Assembly (NCBI GenBank): GCA_020746105.1
Contig: CM036622.1
Location: 43,873,477 to 43,937,476 of the forward strand
Reading direction: 5' to 3'
DNA length: 64,000 bases
Source: Trogon surrucura
Taxonomy: Eukaryota; Chordata; Aves; Trogoniformes; Trogonidae
Positions 46,501 through 59,100 of the stretch are shown piece by piece; positions within the stretch are counted from its first letter, which is position 1, and every line of letters starts with the position of its first letter. Made by a program: the position numbers and the translations under genes. The notes under the pieces are model-generated. The model saw only the letters and a list, made by a program, of their open reading frames with translations. It ran no database searches and was not told the DNA's origin.

Positions 46501-49500
46501 GTTCCATATCGTGGGTGCCACAGGGAGAGACCCAGAGATACCTGGAAGGAGGTGACACAAGGCTGGAGAAACACTGACAGCCAAAAGGAAAGGGACAGGA
46601 AAAATATGACCGTACACTTGAGGAATGGTTGTGTAGCATCCAGATGTGGTAGCCTAATACTTTCCAGTTGGCCATCGAGTGAACAACCCATCCTGTTACG
46701 CTGCTGTTGTATCTCTCTCTGTACAGTGAAGCCCAGGAGTCTTCCCAAAGGCTTCTGAGGATTCCCTTTTGCTAGACACTGCATCAAAAATACCGCTCCT
46801 GCCCCAGGTAGTGTATTCAAACAGAAGAACTTGTGCCATAGGTAAATATATTTATACACATATGTACACGCAAGTTAAAAAAGAGAATTTGTGAAATGTT
46901 TCTCAAGCAGACTGGAAAAAAATATTTCAAAAGGCAAAAGAAATGGAAAAATCACAACAAAAATCTTTCATGCACAGTTTCTTAAATTGAAGGGTTAAAA
47001 CACAGCCTCTGCTGCCACAAACTCCTCTCTGTTTCTGCTCTTAAGCAAGAAGACAGTGAGATGAAGACAGCTCACATTAGAGCTGGCAATTTGTTTCTTT
47101 AAACCTCTCTGTGAGGGCTTAACTAACATGATGTGGCAGTGGCACGAGGTACAACACAGAGCCCTGCCTTGCCAGAGACCAACCAAACATGGCCAGGGTT
47201 GTGGAGAGGCTGCACTTCTCTGCTGACCTGGCTCAAGCACATTTGCACTTCAGTCTTTACTAAACAATGCACCTATAATGTTTGCACTGGGAAAAAAAAA
47301 ATGCTTGTCTGACTTTCTGTGAAGCTCATTTCAGCCTGATTTCCTGGTCCAGCTCTGTGCTGTTCTTGTGTCTCAATGAGCAGTAATTACCTACATAGGA
47401 AAAAGGTGGTGGTGGCTCAGTCAAGAAAATAAGTGTTCCTCAGTCTTTCCACAACATCCCAGTTTCAATTGTGCCCCATTTGGTTCCATGGAGCAAAACT
47501 TTGAATGATTTTAGTCATTTCCCTTTCAAAAGAATTGCTTTCCTGATGCAGCCTTGGACAGTCCAAGCAATGAAATATTTTTCTTCCTAGCAGCCCTGGT
47601 GAAGGAGTGGCAAATACCGCAGCTGGAGCTGTGGTGAGCTCAGCATTACTAATGCCTATCAGATCTAGTTCTCATCACTGTAGTGCAGCAACTTGCAAAC
47701 CTTAAAAAAAGTGTACTAAAGCTGGCGTAACCTGTCCTCGGTTTGCGATTTAAATTTCACTGAATACAGAGTCAGAAGAGACTATTATAAACATTTACTA
47801 TGATTTCCCAGGCAGCTCAGGCCAGAGCTTCCCTAAATTAGTTTGCCTTTGAGTTAGAGTATTTCTGTTTAAAAATGCATTATAGGAAAATTTCTGGATT
47901 TTGAAAAATCCACCCCAGCCTATGACAAACCATTCCCATGTTTGGCTAATGCAATTCCTAAAGCACCTTCCTTTTGATCTAAAACCCTCGTGCTCTGATA
48001 TACAGCTCCAGATTTTGCTGCACTTTGTGTTCCGGACTGACAGACTCCCTGATCACATTTTTATTCTCTTTAACATCACTTACAATGGGGTTTGCCTTGC
48101 CTTCCTTCAGATAGCTGCCATGTGATGTCTCCAGCAGAGCAAGTCACCACAGGCTCTTTATACTCAGCCGAGGGAAACAGGTACGTTGAGGATACAAACT
48201 TTGTCACCTGTTTTAGACCTCTCCTGCAGCAGAAGGAGAATTTCCCCCCTAAAGTGCTTATTTCTCTGCACTGACTTCAAAGGGAGTCTAAAGAATAAGC
48301 TTAAATATATCTGTGCTTAGTCAGATGAGACCCACCCAAACAAGTGGTGATCCCAGCCCTCTGAACTCATCTCTGACAAACTCCGAAACCGCACTGACAG
48401 CCTCAAACACTGTTTTTACAAAGCGGAGTTATCACTCCTTTCAGTTACACCCATCATCCTTCCTCAAGCCTTTGCAGTTTCCCAAATCCTTCCTGCAGCA
48501 GTCGCTACTATGATTCATAAGATCCCACCACATCTCACTGGCACAGCAGCCTGAACTAGGGAGTAAGCTCCCTACCCATGACAAGGGTGTGGCATTGTTG
48601 TCATTCTTCTGGGGTTTATTTTTACTGACTTGACCGTGAATGTGGAGAGCTCCGGGGTCCGTTTAGCAGCTCCATGTTTGCAATTGAGGCTGCCACTTAA
48701 GCACAACTTGCTCTCAGGGCATGGTGCCTCCTCTTTCCCCACAAGCTATGCTATGCTGCCCCAAATGCCTTGTCCAAAATGCCAAAGACATGAAATAGAA
48801 AGGGGGATGTTGTTGGCTCAAGGTCAGAATGGAGTTTCCTCAGCTCTCAGAGAGAGTAATCACTAAAGGAAAAGCTTCTCGGTTTGGCGGGGTGAGCTGC
48901 GAGCGGAGATTAACTGATGTGAAAGATAGTTTCTGCAGGAAAACGCTGTCTTCCGGCCCTCAGAGCGGGTGCACATCTGGCTTCCTCCGTGTCACATGGA
49001 AGAGGCAGCTGGTTCTGCAGCTGCAGCGAGACCAACGCTGTCTGAGCTGCTCCTGCCTGGGGACAGGCACCGCTGGGCAGTGGTGGTGCAACCCTCCCTC
49101 CCTGCTTCCCCCAGACTGCCAGTTCCTCTCCCCACTCTAGTCCAGGTCTTCCTTTTGGGAAGGCTTTTTCCTGGGCACTCTTCTCCTGCACCGTTAACAT
49201 GTACTTTCAGCTCATCTGAAAATGCCTGTTCCCTCCCAGGCTTTTCTCCAGGACACTGTGGACAAGAAGCAATTGAGCAGACTGACTGAAGCCAGAATAA
49301 GAGGGTTCCATTTTCCTTCCTCTCACCAATTCTTGGGATATTTTGGTGCTTCTGCTTGCCATGGGGCCAGGTCTCTGCTCAGTCCCCAGAGCGCCTGGTG
49401 TTCCCCTAGCAGCCAAGAGGAGGGAGAGAAGTTTTCCTTTTCTTTCCCAAGCAGGAGTACCTGCCTACATCTTAGCCCAGCCTGCCTGCAAACATACAGT

Positions 49501-49755
49501 CCCTTAATGAGGGACTGGAATTGCCACCACTGCAAAGCAATCGAGAAATGCACAGAGCAGGAGGGAGCACAAAAAAAAGACAATAAATACGCCATAAGTG
49601 GTTGTTTTGCATATTTGGTAAGATCACCTGGAGAGATTACTGACACCCCAGTGCTCTGGGCAGCTTCAGGCACTTCAGAGCAAACAGCACAGATCCAGCT
49701 GAGAGAATAGCTGCCTTCCAAGCCTGGAAAGCCAGCCCTGTGCCTGCCAGGCACA
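43545..49755. other. Intergenic DNA, no gene seen
   Basis: Nothing recognisable as a gene. Minor items are an A-run at 44086-44103, a GGA repeat near 45751-45765 and an octamer-type ATTTGCAT near 46433. None of these is enough for a call. Confidence 0.5.
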
Positions 49756-49756
49756 G

Positions 49757-50100
49757 AGTCATAGAATCATAGAATCATAGAATCAATCATAGAATCATAG
49801 AACCATATAGAATCATAGAATCACAGAATTGTTTAGGTTGGAAAAGACTTTTAAGATCATCGAGTCCCATTGTTAACCTAGCTCTGCCAACTCCATCACT
49901 AAACCACATCCCCAAGAACCACATCTACACATCTTTTAAATACCTGCAGGGATGGTGACTCAATCACTTCCCTGGGCAGCTTAACAATTCCTTCTGTGAA
50001 GAAATGTTTCCTAACATCCAATCTAAACCTTCCCTGGTGCAACTTGAGGCCATTTCATCTTGTCCTATTGCTTGTTACTCAGGAGAAGAGACTGTCAGCT
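49757..50100 (-). mobile_element. CR1 3' fragment, antisense, with octamer tail
   Basis: The plus strand begins with repeated ATAGAATC units (49762-49828), then GTTTAGGTTGGAAAAGACTT, TTAAGATCATCGAGTCCC and AACATCCAATCTAAACCTTC. This is the reverse complement of a CR1 3' region of another subgroup from the other copies here. Its right end fades near 50100. Confidence 0.9.
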
Positions 50101-53100
50101 GGGCTCATTTTAACTATCTGAGCCAGCAAGAGATGGGGGGGAAACAGCTGAGAACGAAAGTATCCCCTTCACCTGCATGATGGGGTGATGATTGGCTGGC
50201 ATTGCCAGCATCTGCCCCATTAACTGCCAAGGTTAATGAACCCCTGGGGAAAGGGGGCTGGGCTGAGACATACCCACATCCAGCTCATGCTCTGCAGCCC
50301 AGCAGAAGGCCACCTGAGGACACCTGCTGTACCAGGGACCTCAACTGCGCTGGCCCATTCAGCCTCCAGCTGTGAGCACATGGTGTGCACAGCCCTGCTG
50401 CCTTGTCACCCACACCCATGTGGGAAGGAAGAAACTTGGATTTGTTTGCAAATTTGCACGGCTTCAAGAGTAGTAGTGGATTACATGAATATCAATATTA
50501 ATATACGAGAATATTACTGCCACAGAAATGCTGATTATTATTTTTTCTTTTTAGCCTGTTTTTGACAGAGATCCCTATGTTTCCGTCGAATTTTTCCCCA
50601 TTAGTTTTACTACCATTTCATCCCATGCCGACTTTCCCTCAGCTGTGTCTTACCTTTGGCTTTTACATAGTTCATCAATAGCAGAGAATTCTCTTAAAAG
50701 GAAAACAAAACCTCTGTTGTCTGCAATTCTTTCTTCCAATTTTTTCCTATACATTTTTTATCACTGATCCGTAGGAAAGTGGATTGTTTTGTTTTAAAAA
50801 CATGTCTGTTGAGGCAAAGCTAAAAAGAAAATCAGACAACCTACTGGGCAAAACTCCTGAAGGCAATGAAGGGTTCCCAACTGGCGATGCTCCTTCCCTT
50901 GCTAACGAAACCTCTAAACAACTCTACAGGTGTTGAACACGTCTGGGGAAATGCATTCCCTCAGTCACCTTCTCATAAAACAGATCTGTTAGGTTTGAGC
51001 CTTTAGTCTTGCAATCACTTCCTTGTGTGTGTAATTAACAGTGATTCTGAAATATAAAGCAGTCCTTAAGAAGGATAATATCTGTTAAGTAAATTGCATT
51101 GTTATGTACAAGTCTATTATGCATGTCTTTCTCAAAGATAAACCTTAAGACTTGAAGTATGTTCATATAAAGTCATCGTACCTCCTCAAGTAACTGGGAA
51201 GGGTATTGGTAGTGAAGCTGTCACTACAAGACAATCCATTAACACAAATCTATGTTTGCTTTGATACACGGAGCAGAGCATGAACATACTCGTTGCAAGC
51301 ACTGAGACACCAAGTCAAGGCAGATGTTTTTGGTGAGGGCTGTAAAGAGTGGCACAGATAGAAAAGGGTGGGTTGGGTGAATTAAGAGTAAACCTCAAAT
51401 ATCATTACAGGTGGTGTTTCTCTGCAGGAAGTGTCTCTGTCTGTCTCTAAGGCAGAGTCCATAGAGGTGAAGGAAGCGTTCTTCCATTTTTCCATTGAAC
51501 TGCCATTCAATTGAAGGGCCATTCAAATCCATCCCAACTGTCAATGGCATTTTCTTTTCAGGTCACTTAAGCTGATATAACACAGCAGCCTTAGGCTGAA
51601 TCCAAACGGAGAGCACAGTCAGCTCAGTTATATTACTTCAGTTTGTGATTGTAAGTCCTTCATAAAGGAAGTGTTTCAAAGGTAGCTTCTAGGTGATAAA
51701 GCATGCTGAATTGTGAGAAAGGATTTTCATGGCCTGCTAAATGGATTATCTAGAAATCCCATCAGCAGGGAGAGTGCAAGAGCACATCATTACTCTGTCC
51801 CTGCAATCAGGGAGGTGAGTAGAGATTGTTGGACACTGGCCCTTCAACAGGGCTTGTAGCTATTACCGGTGCATTAGCCTTTATTTTCCTATATCTAGAG
51901 TGAAAAACAGTGGCACATTTGCCAAGGGACACCATGCCCAACTTGGCCAGTTCAGGGTGGTGTTTCCCATCTCACAGGCAGCAGGTCCATGAGCCCTGTA
52001 GCTACACTGACAAGCAGAGCAGGATTTCTGCAGCATCACCTACATGCAGGGCCGATACCAGGCACCCTAGAGAAAGAAAGTCAGTATCTTTGATTTAAGG
52101 CTCTTAAGATCTGGACTGTTTGCTAATTAATTGCCTGTCTAATAATGATAGTACCAATTAAAACTGAACTCTTATCTAGTCTTTTCATTAGTAGAACTCA
52201 AAGCACAATACAGAACAGTTGATTATTCCCATTTTACATATAGTGAAAGTGAAGCAGATATGGGTGGGTTGCCTTCTTCAATGTCACACTTCAGTTTACT
52301 GGTGGATCTGGGAATAAAACGTGAGTTTTCCAACCCTAGGTCCAAGTTGGAGCTACCAGGTCCCTTATGGGATTTCCTGAGGGTCCATAACTGCATAAAT
52401 ACTTTTTCCGTTGCAGCACTTCAAGAAACTGGGGGAAACCACTTGCGGGCCAGGTTTCACACAGTTAAGTTGAAGGCTACACTGAAAATCAGCTACAAGG
52501 TAAGGATTTTCTCCAGGGGAGATGATAGACTGTCTCTCATGGCAGTACGCAGAGCAAACCTGGTTGTCTGGAGGGTCCGTTTTCTCTATCCATTTTCTTT
52601 CTGCAGCCTCTTCCCTCTTTCCATAGCTCTTTCGTATGAATTTGCTGTGTAACCTCAGGTGTGTGTGTTGCAGGACCTTTCCAGTTAGTGTCCATATCCC
52701 AAGCCACAAGCAGAGGCTGGCTTTATGACAACCCCGCTGTTCCCCCTGCTTGTGCAACATAAGAAGAGATACTTGGTGAATGGTTGTCTGACACCCTGTA
52801 TACCACTTCTGTAGCACTATAACTCCCTTCCTGATGTGGATATTATGGGTTTTGTTGAGTTTGTGTAATGATGGCAAGATCCCTAGGAATGCTGCTACCC
52901 TGGAGGGATTCAAGGATGATTAACTGCAAAGATATATTGTTGAGGTTTTTTTCCAACTGATATTTCCTGCATTTCTCAGACTTGACTAGCTGAATTTTAT
53001 TTTATAGAGATAAAAGACTTAAAATTCACTCTCCAGTGAAATACTACATACATCCTATCAATGAGTGATGCCTGCTTGTCTGCATGTCTGCATGTCTGCT

Positions 53101-56100
53101 TGCCAGAACCGAAAATTTTGCAAAATCTCCTTCACACAAGGCTGTAATGTCCTGAAATGCAACAGTTTAAGCAATCATTTTGTAGCTGGATATTCCTCAA
53201 TTCCTCTTGCATATCTAACTAGAAAGGGGAGATGAACAACAGCTTTAAAAAGTTGGGAGAAAGTGGAACCCTTTGTAAGGAAGCAGGCTTTTCATAAGGA
53301 AACCTGCTCATTTAAACAGAAAACTGAGAGCACACAGTTTTCTTCTTCATCTTTCCTGCAGAGAGTGAAGTGAAATCTAGGCATTAATGCTAAATTGTTT
53401 TCACTTTTTGTACTGGCTTTATGTAAGTAGCTTTTTCTCCTCCATGTCAGCACACTTGACAGCCATTAAATACCACCCTTGTCAAAACAGACCCTTGCCT
53501 CTTCAGCCCTTATCCAGGTAAAACTCTTAGTTCCCGCCTGAAATCGTGAATCCCACACTGCAGGTGAGCAGTGCCTCTGGTCCATGCAGTCCCTGCGTAC
53601 AGGCAGGGAGTGAAGCCCCAGGGCTACTGAGGAAGGCACAGCATGGCCAACCTGCCCAGCCCAGCCAAGAGCATCCTGAGCTTGCTCCCAACACACGCCT
53701 TGTCTCGCTCTTGTGTTCCAGAGAGTTTATTAAAAAAACAACAGACTCTTTGAATGCCTGGAGACGATTAACTGCACTCTCTGCTCTGTTAGAGCATCCA
53801 ATGCCTCTAACAGTGCGGTGCTGTGCATCACACGAGAACCAAACCTTTGGCAAGAACAGCTCCTAAGTGATGGGTTCAGAAAGAACTGTTGAAAGTATAA
53901 GTCATTAATAAAGTTGCTTTTGCTATCCAACATCTTCTGAACACACCACAAATGAACCTTCAATTATTGTCGAAAGTATTTAAAGATACCTCGCATGTGG
54001 GGTCTGCAGGGTCCCCGGCACATGCCAGGGGAGACTCTCTATCCAGAGGTCAACATGGGCAATCTGGTGTGAGCCCTCAAACCTTGGGGTTAGACTCCAC
54101 GTTCATCTACAGCAAGGACACAAGCATTGACCTGATTTGAATGTAGCATTTGTGATGAAAGGAGGAGAGGCAGGTGAGTGCTCACCTACTACAGAGTTGG
54201 CAGCACGTTTTGGCCAACTGAATGTGTAGCTCCTGGGCTGCTTGCCCCTAAGCCTACCTTCGGTCCTACCAGGCTTTGGTATGGTCTGGTGTCCACCCAA
54301 ATGAGGACATGCACGAGGAGGACATAGTTCTTTGTCCCACAGGACCGGCTTTCTGACGCTGAGGTCAAGCGTCTCCCACCTCTCATTGGCAGGGATTAAC
54401 CATGGTGACAAACAGCTGTACCAACCTCCTCGCTTCTAAGCAAGGGACACAAACAAGCTCTGAGTAACCAGGTTACTACCATCAGCCACCACTTCTGCTC
54501 CCTCCCATTGCTGGCAGCAGGACTTAGACCCCAGCAGAGCTATGGGATCTCTGGACAGCAGAGCGCTAAGGACGCCTATAATGCACTGCTGTCCTTCAGC
54601 TAATGAGGAACAACGAATTAAAGTACATTATTTTCAGGGGAGTGTCTGCCAACACACAGATGTAGAATCTCCTCATGGTGGGAAGGGGTCCTCAGAAGCA
54701 CACAAGACAGTCTCTTTCTGTTGTCTTCTGCATTTTTGGGGTTGCTGCAGTCCCTTCCACATGTCACAGGGGAGGTGACCCTGCTCCTGCAGATATGTCT
54801 CACCCCCATGGCACGAGCCATCCTTCCAAAACTGCCTCTCCAGGGGATGAGATTACCAGCCTGGCTGGACGGAGCCCTATCAACAGCACACATGTGTAAT
54901 TTGGCCATTACAACAACAGCGGAAAGAAAACGTTGCTTGCTTTCTGCACCATTTCCCCCGGTGTCCTTTCTCTGTTATTTTGTTCTTTTCCCTCACTGCA
55001 GTCATTTAAACAATTTCCAGTCTCACATTGAAGCAAAGTAATTTTAAGACGGCTTCCTCCTGTTTAAATTAGGAGGAGAAAGAAAGGGAAAAGAAAATAT
55101 TTCTTGCTTTTCTGTCAGCCCTCCAATATGAGCAAGTAAAAACTATGTTCAGTGGTGGTTAAGTCCCTCCACTGTTCTGGCAAATCTGAGACACAGACTT
55201 TCAAGGCACTCCCATGAGTGTAACTGCCAGCCAAGAATATCTACCTTCTCTTCTTTCAGCAAAGTTATGGTGGTTGTTACAAGCTTTCAAACACAATATT
55301 TTCATTAAATTGGTATTTTCCAATCCTCTATTGAAATATACTGGTAGTTAAAAAAACTGATATTGGTAGGAGGAATTATAATTTTCAGAACTATTACTCT
55401 CTATTAAAGATCAATGAATAAAATATTCAAGGAAACACATCAGCTTGTTGATGAGTAACAATAGCCATCAAACCAGAAACAGCCAGCCCACGGTATGGCT
55501 GCCGCAGGACTGTCACTCCCTGAAGGGCTGGGGACCCACAGCAAGGGATGCCCCAGGGGTGCCCAGAATCCTGTATTCATCAGCTACAAATGTGACCAGT
55601 GAGACAATTTGGTTTTTTGATCCCCTCCTCTGAGTGATCAGCCTTGCCATGTCTGCTTCTAAACTGGCAAATCTTCTTGGGATTTTTTTTATTTTTTAAA
55701 ATATCACCGCTAATTGATTGCTCTAGGAGATGCAGGAGTTAAAGGATTTAAATTGATAATGCTCCAAGTATGCAGGAGAGAGCGAGGACAGTTTTACGGC
55801 TAACGCACCAGGTGAAGGCTCGGAGAGCCCAGCTCAGTGAGGGGTGCAGGCAGTCCTCTGACATGACCCTGAACCAGTCATTTGCTCTCTCTCATCGACT
55901 CCTCAGCTGCAAGATGGTGAGGACTTGTTCATCAGCGTTGGGAAAGTGCTGGAATAACGAAGACCACTAACAAACGCAGAGTGAACAGGGACATGGCACT
56001 TCCCAGATCTGGCTTTCGGGGCACTCGCTCCAGCCTTTCCTCCCCTGGGAGCTCTGCGAGCAGCAGGAGATGCTCTGGGGCTGTGATGCTGCAGCTGGAT

Positions 56101-59100
56101 TTAAGCTGCTTGGCCAGGTGCGAGGAAAGGGCAGTATCTCAGTGCATGGGAGCAGCTGTCTCCATCCATAGCTTCAAGCACTCCCACAGCAACTAATTAG
56201 TGCTGTTCATTAGTGCTGCATTTCCAGAGCCTGGCATGCTGCAGATTAGCTCCATTATGCCTCTGCCTACTGCCCCAGGGAAAACCCTGGAAGCAAAAGC
56301 TCCTTGCAGCGTGCCCTCCAGGTCACTTAATCCTGCCCCTGCGGGACCAGAGCAGAGAGCTGAGCTTGAGACAATGAAACCTCATGCAAAAAAAAGCATC
56401 CATGCAAGGAAATGATTAAAGGTTTTCATCTCTGCATTGGGATACTTCTTGCTGGCTGATGAGACCAGCCTCTTTGGGGATGCTGAAGCTGGAGAAGCCG
56501 AGAATGACACAACAAAGTCCGCTCGCTAGCGCAGCCTGAGCAGGAGCTGGTGCACTGTGCACCCTGGCAGAGCCTCTCTTTGCCCACAGCACAACCTCCC
56601 CAGCTCACAAGGCAGACTTTCCTTCTCACCGTGCAGCTGGGAGCCCAGCAGGCACCATTAAACAGAGACACCCAGCAGGGAACCTGATGAGAAACGCAAT
56701 GTGCCACCAGCGCACCATAAGCACCGTGCTGCTCCCAAGATGAGCACCGCATTAATGGCAACAACTGCTTACAGCACATCTGCCGCTGGCTCTTCTCTAC
56801 AGTGACCACTGGCTGAGCGTGCAGGGGCAAATGCTCCAGGGGAAAATTAAAGAGCAATTTAGTTTTGCCTGGGTGAAACAGGGAAAAGAGGATCCAGCAC
56901 CCATGTTCCTGTATCAGAGACTCTTCTCACAGACTGCAGCTATGCCAAAGGCTGATTTCAGGAGACGTCTCTATGGGGAACTCAGGTGAGTGCAGCCTCA
57001 CTGTCTCTCCAGGGCAGCTTGTGCTTCAGCACACTCCTCTGCTGTCCCCATCACCCTCAGCGTGTGGGCTCCTGCTGAGTTCAGAGCAGGGCTCCTGCCT
57101 TACACCTCACGCTGCGCCCCTGGCACAGACACCTCCCACAGCTCAGCCTGTGTGTGCCCCTTCCCGCACAGCCGGTCCAGCAGCAGGGTGCCAGTCTAGC
57201 CTGATGCTTACTTATGATTAATGTATTGTGTTAATTCTAGCTCATGGAAGAAGTGCCCATGGCCTGTGGCTCAGAGAGCTTCCCAACAGGCAGAGGAAAG
57301 TCTCACAAGTGAGAGAGCACCTCACAGGTGAGAGCAAGCTAAGGCGTGAGCTAAAAGAAGTCACCCAACAGTTTTTTAATTTGTCACCTGGATTTTGATC
57401 CCCTCAGTTTCATGTTTTTGAGCTTTTCTCCTCAAATAAAAGACCTACTAACATTTTCCTTAAATAAACTTAGGCATTTTTCACATAATCAGATTATTCC
57501 AGGGGCTGGAGCCATAAAGAAAAAGTGCGAACATAGAATCCCCCGAGCATCACAGTGCTGTCACTTGGATAGATGGGAGCAACATTTCTGCAGGGGGAAG
57601 GTTATCCTTAATTTTTAAGATTTATATTTTGATCCAGTTAACTTCTTGAAAATTTGGCAGCCCCTCCCAAAGTTTCTCAGAGCCTCAAGGGACTGGTGGT
57701 GGGAGAGCAATGCGGGAGGAGGATGACACACCACAACAACCTGAGTCTGCAGCAGATGGAGGAGTGAAGCTGTGAAAAGAGCAGGGTCACTAGAAGGACA
57801 GTGCTGGGATCCTGGCTCTGGCAAGGACTCTCTTTAGTTTGATGCTAAATTCTGTGAACTTGATTTTTGCCACTGGTTTTGAGCAGGCCTTGGTGAGCCC
57901 AGACATATCACCTGAACTGTTCTGCTGTGAACTTCTGGGGCAGCAGAGTCAGATGAATCAGGCACAGGTCAAGAGTTGCTCTCTGAGTCATCAACCTGAC
58001 AATAACCCACAGCGTGTCTCAAAGACGGCAATTTAACCTCCCCTGATTCTGTTTCTTTATCTGTAAAACGGAGCAAATTAAGTATTTCACTCAAAAACTG
58101 TGAAACTCATGTTTGTGTGACGTATTGAAAAGCAGCATTATGATTAATCTCATATCTGCAGATGCACAGGAAATGAAGATAAACAAAACACTGTGGTCTT
58201 TGCTTTCCTAAATTCAGAAATCATTTTTATCTTCAGAATGATGCAGGCAACACTATATTGCCTTTCTTTGGGAAACATGAAGCTGCTGTAAAAAGTAGGT
58301 TGGGACTTCGAGTGTCTAACTCATGCAATTTTTTCTCTGACATTTTGCTTAGCAGTTGAGTCTAAATGAGAGGGTAGGAGCAGGTTTGTTTTGAGGCAGA
58401 GTGATTTCCATGGGACTTTGTGTTATCAATCAGTTAACATCATTACCGCAACAGCTGATGTGGACTTGCTATAGTCATATTTATGGCACTGCCTGGCTTT
58501 GCTAATCCACAGATTTTTGCTATCTTAATATACCAATGATGGCTATGGATCATTGTTAAGGCTTCTTTCCTTATGAAAGCTGTGCCAAGCACCAGGGCAT
58601 AATTAGCATGTCAGTGCAGCAAATCATGAGGACTAGATTTGGTTGGATATTTTCCAGCTGAATGTTTTGGGGTTTTTTTTTTCCATTTGAGAATGCCAGT
58701 TAGTCAAAAGGGGAATGTTCTGCAGGAGTGCATTGATTTTTGACAGATTGCAGCAGCCAGGGGAGTTACAGCCTTGTAGCTTTGCCATGGGAGCTCTCCC
58801 TACAAATCCCCTCCACACTCCAGGGCCCCAGATCTTCACAGCAGCTTGCACAGCTGCAGTGCTGCAAACAGAAGCCAACTTTGCCTAAGGACCCCCTCCC
58901 CATTTTCCACCAAGCAGGACTTCTAGGGCAGTTGGGCTTGTGCAGGAAAACCAGGCAGGCACCTCTTCTTCCTCATGGCAGAGCTTTCCTAAACTTTTTC
59001 AAATCTCATGAGTTTTCTCAGAGTGGAAGATTGTTTTTCTGCCCAGCCTCAAATAATAATCCCTAAAAAACCCTGTTTATAGACTTGCTGTCATTCTGGA

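Noticed and set aside
52365..52913. A 182-codon minus-strand frame
   Set aside because: I recognise no domain and there is no promoter-like context. Its length is compatible with chance in 64 kb read in six frames.
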